Positions 6,993-15,446 of a stretch of 35,095 nucleotides of DNA are shown in pieces. Location of the stretch: the NCBI GenBank assembly GCA_022824765.1, contig JAJDZG010000053.1, forward strand, positions 1 to 35,095, read 5' to 3'. This DNA comes from Dehalococcoidia bacterium (GTDB lineage Bacteria; Chloroflexota; Dehalococcoidia; Bin125). The notes below the pieces were generated by a model, which saw only the letters and a list, made by a program, of their open reading frames with translations, made no database searches and was not told the DNA's origin. A program made the translations under genes and the position numbers. The stretch's first letter is position 1. Each line of letters begins with the position of its first letter.

Positions 6993-7993
6993 CTGGCCTG
7001 GTCGTTGAGCCAGGACATCATGCCGCGCAGCTCGGCGCCGACTTCTTCCGACTCGTGCCGCGCGGCTCGGGCGCGGAGTTTGTCGAAGCCTGGGCGGCCG
7101 GTCTGATTCTCCATGATCCATTCGCGCGCGAAGGTGCCGTCCTGGATATCGGAGAGGATCTGCTTCATCCGCTGCTTGACCGAATCGTCGATGATTTTCG
7201 GGCCGCGGGTCAGATCGCCGTACTCGGCCGTGTCCGAGATGGAGTAGCGCATGTTGGCGAAGCCGCCTTCGTAGATCAGGTCGACGATCAATTTGACCTC
7301 GTGGATCGTCTCGAAGTACGCCGACTCAGGCTGGTAGCCCGCCTCGACGAGGGTCTCGAAGCCGGCCTGCATGAGTGCGGTGATGCCGCCGCAGAGCACG
7401 GACTGCTCGCCGAAGAGGTCGGTCTCGGTTTCCTCAAGGAAGGTGGTTTCGAGCACGCCGGCTCGAGTGCCGCCGATTCCCTTGGCGTAGGCCAGCGCGA
7501 CCTCCTTGGCGGTCTCCGAGGCGTCCTGGTGGATCGCCAGGAGCGCGGGCACGCCGCCGCCTTCCTCGAACACGCGACGGACGAGGTGACCGGGTCCCTT
7601 GGGCGCGATCATCGTGACGTCGACCTCGGGCGGCGGCATGACCTGGTTGAAGTGGATTGCGAAGCCGTGGGCGAACATCAGCATCTTGCCCTCAGTCATT
7701 GAGGGCGCGACGTGCTGGTCGTAGATTTGCTTCTGGACATGGTCGGGGGTGAGCATCATGACGATGTCGGCTGCGGCGGCGGCGCCGGCGACGGTGTCGA
7801 CGGCGAGGCCAGATTCCTCGACCTTGTTCCAGGAGCGTGAGCCGGGGTAGAGCCCCACGATCACGTCGCAGCCGGAGTCCTTCAGATTCAGGGCGTGTGC
7901 GTGGCCCTGCGATCCGAATCCGATCACGGCGATCTTCTTGTCGGCGATCAGGTCGAGGTCGGCGTCGGCGTCGTAGTACATCAATGCGGGCAT
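6989..7993 (-). CDS. ilvC: Ketol-acid reductoisomerase (class I)
   Basis: 334 aa, the normal class I length. Catalyses Mg-dependent isomerisation and NAD(P)H reduction of acetolactate or acetohydroxybutyrate, the second shared step of valine and isoleucine synthesis. The nucleotide fold is [16 protein letters not shown] (GFGSQG at residues 25-30). The metal and substrate helices include [27 protein letters not shown] and [12 protein letters not shown]. The cofactor loop reads [10 protein letters not shown]; most class I enzymes have Arg where Tyr49 stands, with Ser residues kept, so the cofactor preference is worth testing. AGGAG lies seven bases before the ATG. Last gene of ilvBNC, 65 bases after ilvN. 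Confidence 0.97.
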   Translation of the reverse strand: MPALMYYDADADLDLIADKKIAVIGFGSQGHAHALNLKDSGCDVIVGLYPGSRSWNKVEESGLAVDTVAGAAAAADIVMMLTPDHVQKQIYDQHVAPSMTEGKMLMFAHGFAIHFNQVMPPPEVDVTMIAPKGPGHLVRRVFEEGGGVPALLAIHQDASETAKEVALAYAKGIGGTRAGVLETTFLEETETDLFGEQSVLCGGITALMQAGFETLVEAGYQPESAYFETIHEVKLIVDLIYEGGFANMRYSISDTAEYGDLTRGPKIIDDSVKQRMKQILSDIQDGTFAREWIMENQTGRPGFDKLRARAARHESEEVGAELRGMMSWLNDQAS

Positions 7994-8058
7994 GGCGGCT
8001 CCTGTTGATCTGCGGTCGGTGGTTGAATCTCTCGGTGAGTGTATGCGGGGCAGTCGGA

Positions 8059-8646
8059 TCAGTCGCTGGCGAAGGGCAGCGCACCCTCGGGACGGCGGCC
8101 GAGCATGGCACGAATCGCCGCTGCGGCCTGTTGGGAGTCTGAGATGGCGGGCGGCTTGGTCGTTTCAGGGCCGCGTCGCATGGCAACGCGGCCGGTGCGG
8201 ACCATTTCGAGGATGCCGAACTGCTCGAACATCTTCTCCGCGGCGCTGACCTTGCCCTCGTCGCCGAGCACCTGCACGATCAGGGCATCCGCATGGACAT
8301 CGACCACATCGGCGCGGAAGACCTCGACCACATCGAGCACTTCGCGGCGGTTGAAGTTGGACGCGGATACCTTGATCAACGCCAGTTCTCGATCGACCAT
8401 CGGTGTGTAGGTGATGTCCTCGACCGACACGACATCAATCAGCTTGAAGAGCTGGCGGCAGACCTGGTCGACCTGGTGGTCGTCGCCGTCAACGACGATG
8501 GTCATGCGGCTCAAGCCGGGCTCTTCGCAGTGACCGACGGTCAACGATTCGATGTTGAAACCGCGCCGTCGGAAGAGCGATGCGACGCGGGCCAGGACGC
8601 CGGGTCGGTCCTCAACGTGGGCCACGATGGTGTTGCGGGAAGCCAT
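8059..8646 (-). CDS. ilvN: Acetolactate synthase small (regulatory) subunit
   Basis: 195 aa. The N-terminal ACT domain is clear: [20 protein letters not shown], then [20 protein letters not shown] and a second half with [19 protein letters not shown]. This subunit activates the catalytic subunit and carries valine feedback inhibition. A C-terminal tail of about 30 residues past the usual end is Ala/Arg-rich ([20 protein letters not shown]). GAGGAG lies about ten bases before the ATG. It lies 80 bases after ilvB and 65 before ilvC, so a single operon is expected. I use ilvN, but ilvH would be an equally valid name. Confidence 0.95.
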   Translation of the reverse strand: MASRNTIVAHVEDRPGVLARVASLFRRRGFNIESLTVGHCEEPGLSRMTIVVDGDDHQVDQVCRQLFKLIDVVSVEDITYTPMVDRELALIKVSASNFNRREVLDVVEVFRADVVDVHADALIVQVLGDEGKVSAAEKMFEQFGILEMVRTGRVAMRRGPETTKPPAISDSQQAAAAIRAMLGRRPEGALPFASD

Positions 8647-8726
8647 GTCGCGTTACTCCTCTGCTACTCGCCTCTGCTAGTCGAATGCCGTTGATTGGCT
8701 GGCGGCGTGGGACGGCGGCCGAGCGG

Positions 8727-10406
8727 CTAGACTTCCTCGGCCGACTCGATGGTCTCGCTGAGCGCGGCGCCGGCTGGCACCATCGGCCAGACGTTCTCTT
8801 CGCGCTCGAGTTGGAAGTCGATCACGACTGGGCCGTCGTAGTGTTCGATCTCGCGGAAGACTTGCATCGCTTCAGCCCGTGTGGTGGCGCGGATGCCGCG
8901 CACGCCGTAGGCCTCGGCGAGTTTGACGAAGTCGGGCTGGCCCAGGTCGACGGAGTGGTAGTTGTGCTCGTAGAAGAGCTCTTGCCACTGGCGCACCATG
9001 CCCAGGAATCCGTTGTTGAAGATGGCAAAGCGGACGGGCAGGTTGTGGTCGGCGACGGTCTGCAGCTCTTGCGAGGTCATCTGAAAGCCGCCGTCGCCGC
9101 AGATCGACCAGATCGGCTCTTGCTGCGCGAACTGGGCGCCCATGGCCGCCGGCACTTCGTAGCCCATCGTGCCCAGACCGCCTGAGGTGACCCATTGCCG
9201 AGCGCGGGTGTACGGGTAGTACTGCGCGCCCCACATCTGGTGCTGTCCGACGCCGGTGACGATCGTCGCCTGGCCCTGGGTGGACTCAGCGAGCGCCTTG
9301 ACCAGCCATGGACCGCCCAGTCCCGTGCCCTCCTCGATGTAGTCGGTCGGATGATCGGCCATGATCTGATCGATCTCGCCGCGCCACTCAGGGTGCGATT
9401 GCTGTTCGATCTGCGGTAGCAAGCGCGACAGCGTTTCCTTCACGTCGCCGTTGACCGGCGCGTGGGTGACGAAGTTCTTGCCGATCTCGGCTGGATCGAT
9501 GTCGATGTGCACAATCTTCGCGGAGGGGTTGAAGTCCGAGAAGCGGCCCATCGCACGGTCGTCGAATCGCATGCCGATCCCGATCACGACGTCGGCCTGG
9601 TCGGCGGCCATGTTGGCGTAGTAGTGCCCGTGCATACCGAGGAAGCCGTAGGAGAGTTCGTGATCCTCGGGCATGCCCGAGATGCCGAGCAGGGTGGTGA
9701 GCACCGGGCTGTCGGCCCGCTCTGCAAACTGGATCAGCTCGTCCTGCGCCTCCGACTGGACGACGCCGTGTCCGGCGATGATGATCGGCTTGCTTGCGGC
9801 GTTGATGGTCGCGGCTGCGTGATCCACCTCGTCCTCGCGGGGCACGTCCATGATCGGATAGCCGCGCAGCGACACGCCCTGGGGGTAGCCGTCCCATTCG
9901 GCTTCCTCGACGAACACGTCCTTGGGGATGTCGACGAGCACGGGTCCTTTGCGGCCGGTCGAGGCGATGTGGAAGGCTTCCTTGACAGCGGGCGCGATCT
10001 CGGACGCGCGCATCAGCAGGTAGTTGTGCTTGGTGATCGGCAGGGTGATGCCGGTGATGTCGGCTTCCTGAAATCCGTCGCGGCCAATCAGATCGCGCGC
10101 GACGTTGCCGGTCAGCACGACCATCGGCACGGAGTCCATGTAGGCGGTGGTGATGCCGGTGACGAGGTTGGTGGCGCCGGGACCTGAGGTGGCCAGGCAG
10201 ACCCCCGTGCGGCCGGCGACGCGGGCGTAGCCATCGGCGGCGTGCGCCGCGGCCTGTTCGTGGCGGACAAGCACGTGCTTGATGTCGGGGTACTCGCCGA
10301 GTGTGTTGTAGAGCGGCAGGACGACGCCGCCGGGATAGCCGAAGAAGACGTCAACGCCTTCGGCTCGCAAGCATTCCATCAGGATTCGGGCGCCTGTCAG
10401 ACGCAT
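8727..10406 (-). CDS. ilvB: Acetolactate synthase large (catalytic) subunit
   Basis: 559 aa thiamine diphosphate enzyme that condenses two pyruvates, or pyruvate with 2-oxobutyrate, at the start of branched-chain amino acid synthesis. The catalytic glutamate E50 is in VRHEQAAAHAADGYAR. The central FAD-binding domain follows, and the ThDP/Mg motif is SICGDGGFQMTSQELQTV with the partner asparagines in FAIFNNGFLGMVRQWQELFY. Glu, ThDP and the Trp that often decides herbicide response (MVRQWQ) are all present. The length is typical. GAGGAG lies seven bases before the ATG. The 317 bases ahead hold a leader peptide gene and hairpins, suggesting attenuation control of ilvBNC. Confidence 0.97.
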   Translation of the reverse strand: MRLTGARILMECLRAEGVDVFFGYPGGVVLPLYNTLGEYPDIKHVLVRHEQAAAHAADGYARVAGRTGVCLATSGPGATNLVTGITTAYMDSVPMVVLTGNVARDLIGRDGFQEADITGITLPITKHNYLLMRASEIAPAVKEAFHIASTGRKGPVLVDIPKDVFVEEAEWDGYPQGVSLRGYPIMDVPREDEVDHAAATINAASKPIIIAGHGVVQSEAQDELIQFAERADSPVLTTLLGISGMPEDHELSYGFLGMHGHYYANMAADQADVVIGIGMRFDDRAMGRFSDFNPSAKIVHIDIDPAEIGKNFVTHAPVNGDVKETLSRLLPQIEQQSHPEWRGEIDQIMADHPTDYIEEGTGLGGPWLVKALAESTQGQATIVTGVGQHQMWGAQYYPYTRARQWVTSGGLGTMGYEVPAAMGAQFAQQEPIWSICGDGGFQMTSQELQTVADHNLPVRFAIFNNGFLGMVRQWQELFYEHNYHSVDLGQPDFVKLAEAYGVRGIRATTRAEAMQVFREIEHYDGPVVIDFQLEREENVWPMVPAGAALSETIESAEEV

Positions 10407-10424
10407 GGTGCTCTCCTCAACCGT

Positions 10425-10446
10425 GGCGCGGCGTGGTGGCCGCGCC
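10425..10446 (-). promoter_or_regulatory. GC-rich hairpin just ahead of ilvB
   Basis: GGCGCGGC and GCCGCGCC form a perfect 8-bp stem around a six-base loop (CACCAC on the transcribed strand), ending 18 bases before the ilvB start codon and immediately upstream of its ribosome site. No run of T follows, so it is not a textbook Rho-independent terminator; it could pause polymerase or mask the ribosome site. It is the second hairpin after the leader peptide gene. Confidence 0.5.
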
Positions 10447-10500
10447 TGTGCTGCAGATCGGTCTCGCGCAGCTGTGGTGAATCGGCGATAGCGGGGCGTG

Positions 10501-10534
10501 CGGCGCTGGTTCCGAAGGTCTCGTCTGAGCGCCG
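10501..10534 (-). promoter_or_regulatory. Hairpin directly after the ilv leader peptide stop
   Basis: CGGCGCT and AGCGCCG form a perfect 7-bp stem with a 20-base loop, starting five bases past the leader stop codon. A competing short stem CTGAG-N9-CTCAG, which begins at the leader stop region, shares bases with it. The two cannot form together, as expected for alternative structures in attenuation. These are short stems and the pairing is read by eye. Confidence 0.45.
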
Positions 10535-10539
10535 ATCAC

Positions 10540-10632
10540 TCAGCCGCGGAACGCGTGGCCGCCGGGTACAGCGACCACGACCGGCAGGGCGGGCTGTTGA
10601 CGGACGGCGACGATGACCAGCTCAGCAGTCAT
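10540..10632 (-). CDS. Candidate ilvB leader peptide (branched-chain-rich, attenuation)
   Basis: A 30-aa frame in the ilvB leader, beginning at the ATG at 10632 with GAGG four bases ahead. It reads MTAELVIVAVRQQ, then PALPVVVAVPGG, then HAFRG. Ten of 30 residues are Val, Leu or Ile, in two clusters (LVIVAV and LPVVVAV), with seven Val. The ilvB leader peptide of E. coli (IvbL) and those of Corynebacterium ilvBNC show the same kind of cluster, where ribosome stalling at low charged tRNA changes RNA folding. Two hairpins follow before ilvB. An earlier 17-codon frame (10645-10698, with three Ile/Leu-type residues) may also be translated. It has no known family of its own and rests on composition, position and context. 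Confidence 0.6.
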   Translation of the reverse strand: MTAELVIVAVRQQPALPVVVAVPGGHAFRG

Positions 10633-10723
10633 ATTGCCTCGATGCTACAAGCTGGCGCGCGCGGCGTCTGTTATCTGGGTGATCTGATTGAGGTCCATGC
10701 CGTCCGTGCCGTCAACGGCGTGC

Positions 10724-11374
10724 TCAGGCGCTGGCGGCGGCCTTGGCGGCCGCGATCACCTGAATCTCGTAGGCCTGCTCGAGTTCCGGGTAGTCCCAGT
10801 AGCGTTCGCGCAGCAGCTTGTTCATGTCGCGTGGCTGGAAGAAGCGGCGGGTCCACTCGGACTCGAGGTCGGCATCTTCAGGCGCGCCCGCCTCGGCCGA
10901 GACGATGATTTCGTAGCGCGTCGCCTTGGGCGGAACCTCGTCCTGCAGCTCGCGGGCGACCATCTGCACGCGAGTGTGCTGCGACCAGCGGTCAATCGGC
11001 ACCTGCCAGGTCTCCGAGACCACCGAGTTGATTGTCTGGGTCAAGGCGGCGCGGCGCGCGTCCTGGTCGAGTTCGGGGTCCAGGGGCTCGACTTGCGGTG
11101 TGATGTCGAATTCGAGGATCGGGAGCATCCAGGGCTCGTGCCGATCTCCGTGACGCACGGCCAGCCAGCGTCCGCCGCGGTGCACGACGAGGAAGATGCG
11201 CTCGATCAGGGCTGGCTCGGGCAGCTCTTCGGTCTGATCGCGGTACTGCAGGTAGACGTCGTCGACCAGCTTTTCCTGTCGCCATTGCTTTCGGCGCGGC
11301 TTGGGGAGCTGTTTCATCACCTCCGCAGGGTCCATCGCCATCGGATCGCCCATTGGGTGTTCGCCGAAGACCAT
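10724..11374 (-). CDS. Hypothetical protein, 216 aa
   Basis: No family recognised. The protein starts MVFGEHPMGDPMAMDPAEV, then a basic patch (KQLPKPRRKQWRQEK), then a strand-like stretch with IERIFLVVHRGGRWLAVRHG and WMLPILEFDITP. The C-terminal half has an acidic-aromatic segment (ESEWTRRFFQPRDMNKLLRE) and an Ala-rich end. Charged throughout, soluble, with no signal or membrane part. The ATG at 11374 is preferred because it begins after the stop of the upstream gene; a longer start in frame would overlap that gene. It lies 16 bases after the metallo-beta-lactamase gene on the same strand, so they are probably co-transcribed. Whether transcription runs on into ilvBNC is unclear. Confidence 0.75.
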   Translation of the reverse strand: MVFGEHPMGDPMAMDPAEVMKQLPKPRRKQWRQEKLVDDVYLQYRDQTEELPEPALIERIFLVVHRGGRWLAVRHGDRHEPWMLPILEFDITPQVEPLDPELDQDARRAALTQTINSVVSETWQVPIDRWSQHTRVQMVARELQDEVPPKATRYEIIVSAEAGAPEDADLESEWTRRFFQPRDMNKLLRERYWDYPELEQAYEIQVIAAAKAAASA

Positions 11375-11390
11375 CAGTACGCTCTTTCGC

Positions 11391-12317
11391 TCAGTCAGTC
11401 GATGCCGCGGTCGTGTCTGCCACGCCGTGGGGAGTTTCATCGGCCCAGATGCTGCGGCCGCGATCGCCGGCGCTCAGCCGTCCGACGCCTGGGAAGGGGT
11501 TGTGGACGGCGACGAGCAACGACTGGTTCGCAATGGCGTCGGCGATCAGCCTCTTCTTGGTTTCCAGGTTGACCAGCGGCAGCACGTCGAACGATGACAA
11601 CCATGCGACGCGCTCGAGCTGCACCTGGTGTTGAATCATATCGCCGAGGTAGATCGCCGACTCGCCGCCGTTGGCGTTCACGACCGAGGCGTGGTCGGCC
11701 GTATGGCCGGGCGTCTCGATCACGGTGATATCCGATGTGACCTGCGTCTCGCCGTCGATGAACTCGATCTGCCCGGCTGCCTCGACGGGTGTCAGGTTTT
11801 GCGGCAGATATGTTGCGCGGGTTCGTTCGTTGGGATGCATCGCCTCTTCCCACTCGCCGCGCTGGATGTAGTAGCGGGCGTTGGGAAACGTGACGCTCAG
11901 TTCACCATCGTCTCTGGCAACCGTGTTCCAGCCGGTGTGATCGTTGTGCAAGTGTGTGTTGATCACGATGTCGACATCTGACGGCTGCACGCCGTTGCGG
12001 GCGAGGTCATCGATCAGGAGTCCGTGATCGACCGGTCCGCCGCGCCGACGTGTCTGCTCAAAGTCCTTGTTGCCCTGACCGGTCTCGATCAGGACGGTCT
12101 TGCCGTCGGACTCCAGCAGCAGACAGTTGAGCGCGAGTGGGATCTGGTTCAGCTCATTCGTCTCGCCGGTGACGCGCGACCACATGATCTTGGGCACCAG
12201 CCCGAAGACGGCGCCGGCGTCGAGCCAGATCACGCCGTCCGAGAGCACGCGCACCTCGCGCGATCCGACGCGATAGATTGGCGTAGCGCCCAAGCCGTGA
12301 GCGGGGCGTTGACTCAT
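11391..12317 (-). CDS. Metallo-beta-lactamase-fold hydrolase
   Basis: 308 aa. The metal motif THLHNDHTGWN (H122, H124, D126, H127) is complete, and ETPGHTADHA and IYLGDMIQHQV supply the next His and bridging Asp. This is the AHL lactonase/glyoxalase II-like branch that hydrolyses lactones, thioesters or related small esters with two zinc ions. The N-terminal part has the usual two-strand entry (VRVLSDGVIWLDAGAVFG, then LNCLLLES and VLIETGQG). No ribosome site is seen; TACCGT lies exactly six bases before the ATG, suggesting a leaderless transcript. Upstream it is divergent from the thioesterase gene (34 bases). Quorum quenching is possible but not shown. Confidence 0.9.
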   Translation of the reverse strand: MSQRPAHGLGATPIYRVGSREVRVLSDGVIWLDAGAVFGLVPKIMWSRVTGETNELNQIPLALNCLLLESDGKTVLIETGQGNKDFEQTRRRGGPVDHGLLIDDLARNGVQPSDVDIVINTHLHNDHTGWNTVARDDGELSVTFPNARYYIQRGEWEEAMHPNERTRATYLPQNLTPVEAAGQIEFIDGETQVTSDITVIETPGHTADHASVVNANGGESAIYLGDMIQHQVQLERVAWLSSFDVLPLVNLETKKRLIADAIANQSLLVAVHNPFPGVGRLSAGDRGRSIWADETPHGVADTTAASTD

Positions 12318-12323
12318 GTCCTG

Positions 12324-12329
12324 ACGGTA
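12324..12329 (-). promoter_or_regulatory. Candidate leaderless -10 element, TACCGT
   Basis: TACCGT on the minus strand ends six bases before the ATG at 12317 of the metallo-beta-lactamase-fold gene, which lacks a clear ribosome site. Confidence 0.45.
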
Positions 12330-12351
12330 TCACGGAGACAGGGCTGACCCT

Positions 12352-12789
12352 ATGCCAGTACGCAAAGAGCGGGCGCGCGAAGAACGCCGAGACCTCGATC
12401 TGGAGACCTTCCGCGCTCGGATGCGCGGTCTGCTGCCCGAACATCTCGGCATCCGCCTGACGTCAGCGGCGACTGATCTGATGGTGGGTGAGATTGACGT
12501 CAGCAGGAACCTGTGTACGTCGCCCGGTCTGATGCATGGCGGGACGCTGATGGCCTTCGCGGATACCCTGGGCGCGCTGGGCACGATGGCCAACCTGGAC
12601 GACGAGTCGGGTACGACAACGATTGAGTCGAAGACCAACTTCTACCGGGGCGGTCAAGAGGGTCAGACGCTGCGCGGCGAGTCGCGGCCCATGCATCGCG
12701 GCCGACGCACGCAGGTCTGGCAGACCAACATCCTCGACCCGGACGGCCGGCTGGTCGCACAGGTGACGCAGACCCAGATGGTGCTGTGA
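12352..12789 (+). CDS. PaaI-type hotdog-fold thioesterase
   Basis: 145 aa, the length of a single hotdog domain. The conserved helix and turn LMHGGTLMAFADTLGALGTM (residues 60-79) and the strands TTTIESKTNFYRGG and VWQTNILDPDGRLVAQVTQT match the PaaI/YbgC-like group that hydrolyses acyl-CoA or aryl-CoA esters. The HGG with a following Asp corresponds to the active-site region. Cytoplasmic. The first 20 residues are highly charged (PVRKERAREERRDLD) and may not be in all members; a shorter start is possible. The gene is divergent from the MBL-fold gene, and a possible link to CoA-ester catabolism in this window is inference. Confidence 0.88.
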   Translation: MPVRKERAREERRDLDLETFRARMRGLLPEHLGIRLTSAATDLMVGEIDVSRNLCTSPGLMHGGTLMAFADTLGALGTMANLDDESGTTTIESKTNFYRGGQEGQTLRGESRPMHRGRRTQVWQTNILDPDGRLVAQVTQTQMVL

Positions 12790-12855
12790 GGCTGCGCGAC
12801 CTTGCAGGCGGCCATAGGCTCGCTGGACGGTCGACTGAGAGAGAGGGGAGTCCGC

Positions 12856-13857
12856 ATGAGATATCGACGGTTGGGACAGACTGGACTGCGAGTCTCGGAA
12901 ATCTGCCTGGGCACGATGACGTTCGGTTCGCGCACGGACCAGGATGAGGCGCACCGCATCCTGAACACGGCGTTCGACGCTGGCGTGACCTTCCTGGACA
13001 GCTCGGACGCCTATCCCGCGGGCAGCGAGGAGATTGGCGTCACGGAGTCGATCATTGGCAGCTGGCTGGCCGGTCAGCCGCGCGATCAGGTGATTGTAGC
13101 CACGAAGTGCTTCGTGCCGACGGGCCCGAAGCCGCATCAGCGCGGCAACTCGCGCCAGCACATCCTGTCCGCGGTCGACGAGTCGCTGCGGCGGCTGGGG
13201 ACGGACTACATCGACCTCTACCAGTTGCACGGCCCGGATCCGCACACGCCGATCGCGGAGACGATGCAGGCGCTCGACGATCTCGTGCGCTGGGGCAAGG
13301 TGCGTTATGTGGGCGCATCCAACTTCCGCGCCTGGCAGCTGGCGATGGCGCTGCGCGCGTCCGATGTCGCGGGGATCACGCGATTCGTCTGCGATCAGCC
13401 GCGTTACAACATCCTCTGGCGCGACATCGAGGACGATCTGTTGCCACTTTGCCGCGATCAGGGTGTCGGCCTGATCTGTTTCAACCCGCTCGCCGGAGGA
13501 TTCCTGACCGGCCGCTACCGAAACCGCGAGGAACTGCAAGGGGAGAATTGGTTCACCAACCGTCTGACCTCGCAGCTCTACCAGGGCCGCTACTGGGATG
13601 ACATCCAGCACGAGCAGGTGGCGCGTCTGCAGGACTACTTCGCCGAACGCGATCAGAGCATCACGCACGCGGCGATCGCCTGGGTGCTCGCGCAAGCGGG
13701 CGTCACCTCGGCGATCGTCGGTGCGTCACGGGCCGAGCAGATCGAGGATTCCCTGAGGTACGCGGAGGTCGAGTTGAGCGAGGCAGATCTCGAGTTCTGT
13801 GACGAGCCGTGGTACCAGATCCCACGTCCCACCGATCCAGCGGTCGCGCTGCGCTGA
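12856..13857 (+). CDS. Aldo/keto reductase
   Basis: 333 aa TIM-barrel NADPH-dependent reductase. The tetrad is visible: D48 (in TFLDSSDAYPAG), Y53, K84 (in VATKCFVPTG) and H125 (in YQLHGPDPHT). The N-terminus MRYRRLGQTGLRVSEICLGT and the C-terminal VTSAIVGASRAEQIEDSLRY cofactor segment are typical of the YajO/YghZ-like (AKR11/12) groups. GAGGGGAG five bases before the ATG fixes the start over the earlier in-frame one. TAGGCT at 12815-12820 may be its -10. Substrate unknown: sugars, aldehydes or ketones are all reduced by relatives. It lies 66 bases after the thioesterase gene on the same strand. Confidence 0.92.
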   Translation: MRYRRLGQTGLRVSEICLGTMTFGSRTDQDEAHRILNTAFDAGVTFLDSSDAYPAGSEEIGVTESIIGSWLAGQPRDQVIVATKCFVPTGPKPHQRGNSRQHILSAVDESLRRLGTDYIDLYQLHGPDPHTPIAETMQALDDLVRWGKVRYVGASNFRAWQLAMALRASDVAGITRFVCDQPRYNILWRDIEDDLLPLCRDQGVGLICFNPLAGGFLTGRYRNREELQGENWFTNRLTSQLYQGRYWDDIQHEQVARLQDYFAERDQSITHAAIAWVLAQAGVTSAIVGASRAEQIEDSLRYAEVELSEADLEFCDEPWYQIPRPTDPAVALR

Positions 13858-13924
13858 GCTCTGACGCTCATCCGACTGCCTCGCGTGTATCGTGGTGGAA
13901 ATCCAGCCGCAGGAGGAGCGCGCG

Positions 13925-14854
13925 ATGTCTGGCACCGAGATGGCCTACCTGCAGGGTCAGATTCTGCCCTTGGCTGAGGCCAAGATCAGCATCATGACCC
14001 ATGCCCTGCACTACGGCACGGCAGTATTCGAAGGCATCCGCGCGAACTGGAACGCCGACCACGAGGAGCTCTATCTCTTCCGCATGCGGGAGCATTACGA
14101 GCGTCTGCGCAAGTCGGCCCGCGCGCTGATGATGGACCTGCCGCTCTCCGATGACGAGCTCTGCGAGATCACCGTGGATCTCGTGCGCCAGAGCGGATTC
14201 AAGCAGGATGTCTACATCCGCCCGATGGTCTACAAGTCGGCCCAGCAGCTCGGCGTGCGACTGCACGGCATCGATGACGATTTCCTCTGCTTCCTGATCC
14301 CGTGGGGCGCTTATCTCGATGCGACCGGCGGCGTGCACGTGGTGACGTCGTCCTGGCGTCGAACCGAGGACCAGTCGATTCCGGTGCGGGCCAAGGTGAC
14401 TGGGGCGTACATCAACTCTGCGCTGGCCAAGACTGAGGCGGAGACCGCCGGCTTCGACGAGGCGATCATGCTCAACGAGGACGGCCATGTCTCCGAGGGC
14501 TCGGGGGAGAACATCTTCATCGTCAACGATGGCGTGATCTACACGCCGCCGAGTTCGGACAACATCCTGGTCGGGATCACGCGGAACACGGTGATCGAGC
14601 TCGCCCAGCAGGAGCTGGGCATCCCCACGGTGGAGCGGACGCTGGATCGTTCGGAGCTGTGGCTCGCCGACGAGGTCTTCATGACCGGCACGGCTGCGCA
14701 CGTGACGCCGATCGCGTCGGTCGACCGTCGCGTGATCAACGGCGGCGAGACGGGGCCAATCACCGCGCAACTCGAGCGACTGTACTTCGACGCGATCATT
14801 GGGCATCGCGACGCCTACTCGCACTGGCTGACGCCGGTCTACGCGTCCGACTAG
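13925..14854 (+). CDS. ilvE: Branched-chain amino acid aminotransferase
   Basis: 309 aa, fold type IV PLP enzyme that performs the last step of Val, Leu and Ile synthesis. The PLP lysine is K157 in SIPVRAKVTGAYINS, followed by ALAKTEAETAGFDEAIMLNE, the class IV signature. The N-terminus has THALHYGTAVFEGIRA, which is a hallmark of IlvE. AGGAGGAG sits six bases before the ATG at 13925. A TATCGT (13888-13893) may be the -10. It starts an operon with plsY (10 bases apart) and the geranylgeranyl reductase-like gene. It is not part of ilvBNC, which lies 3.5 kb away on the other strand. Confidence 0.95.
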   Translation: MSGTEMAYLQGQILPLAEAKISIMTHALHYGTAVFEGIRANWNADHEELYLFRMREHYERLRKSARALMMDLPLSDDELCEITVDLVRQSGFKQDVYIRPMVYKSAQQLGVRLHGIDDDFLCFLIPWGAYLDATGGVHVVTSSWRRTEDQSIPVRAKVTGAYINSALAKTEAETAGFDEAIMLNEDGHVSEGSGENIFIVNDGVIYTPPSSDNILVGITRNTVIELAQQELGIPTVERTLDRSELWLADEVFMTGTAAHVTPIASVDRRVINGGETGPITAQLERLYFDAIIGHRDAYSHWLTPVYASD

Positions 14855-14864
14855 GCGCGTCGCG

Positions 14865-15446
14865 GTGTCGGAGGCGGTCACGCTCGTCGTTGCCTACCTG
14901 TTGGGCTCGATTCCGATTGCCTGGCTCGTGTTCCGCTGGCGGACTGGACAGGACCTGCGCGAGGTCGGAGATGGCAACGTGGGCGCGGCGAATGCGGCCC
15001 GCGAGGGAGCTGGTCACTTGCTCGGCGCGGTGATCATCGTCCTGGATATCGGCAAGGGCTTGCTGGCCGTTTCCATCGCGCGCGTCTGGGACGTGGAGTT
15101 GGGCTGGTGGATCGCGGCGGGCGGATTGGTGATGGTCGGTCACATGTGGCCGGTCTTCCTGCGGTTCAATGGCGGGCGCGCGGCAGCCACCGGGTTGGGT
15201 GCGGCTGGGGCGTTCATCCCCTGGCAGTTCGGAGTGACCTTCGTCGTGGGAGGGCTGACCTATCTGATCACACGCAAGGCGGAGCTGGGCATTCTGCTGG
15301 TGGCGGCGCCGCTGCCGTTTCTGGCGATCGCCTTCGGCGAACCGATCGAGTCGATCGCCTTCTGCTTTGCCGCGCCGATCGCGGCAGGCGCCAAGACACT
15401 CTGGGACCGGGCCGGGACACGATGGCGCAGCGCTGGGACGCCATAG
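14865..15446 (+). CDS. plsY: Glycerol-3-phosphate acyltransferase, PlsY family (divergent)
   Basis: 193 aa, GTG start, with about five membrane segments. PlsY moves an acyl group from acyl-phosphate to glycerol 3-phosphate at the membrane. Motif 1 is AYLLGSIPIAWLVF, then DLREVGDGNVGAANAAREG (usual DxRxxGSGNxGATNxxR), LDIGKGLLAV, and motif 3 GHMWPVFLRFNGGRAAATGLG. The last normally reads GGKGVAT; here Lys is Arg and Gly-Val is Ala-Ala, so this is a divergent member and may be a paralogue. The C-terminus overlaps the next gene by 25 bases. Another plsY may be elsewhere in the genome. Confidence 0.82.
   Translation: MSEAVTLVVAYLLGSIPIAWLVFRWRTGQDLREVGDGNVGAANAAREGAGHLLGAVIIVLDIGKGLLAVSIARVWDVELGWWIAAGGLVMVGHMWPVFLRFNGGRAAATGLGAAGAFIPWQFGVTFVVGGLTYLITRKAELGILLVAAPLPFLAIAFGEPIESIAFCFAAPIAAGAKTLWDRAGTRWRSAGTP

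Larger units (their letters stand above)
10407..10723 (-). other. 317-base leader region of ilvBNC
   Basis: No conventional gene fits this stretch. It holds the leader peptide frame, the two hairpins listed separately, and TAGCAT (10640-10645 region) upstream of the leader peptide as a possible -10. I did not recognise a T-box: no specifier-loop layout or T-box bulge was seen by eye. Confidence 0.5.

Noticed and set aside
10407-10723. T-box riboswitch ahead of ilvB
   Set aside because: No T-box sequence or specifier-loop arrangement recognised; the leader-peptide explanation fits better.
12463-13695. Long minus-strand frame across thioesterase and aldo/keto reductase
   Set aside because: Antisense of genes with complete catalytic motifs.
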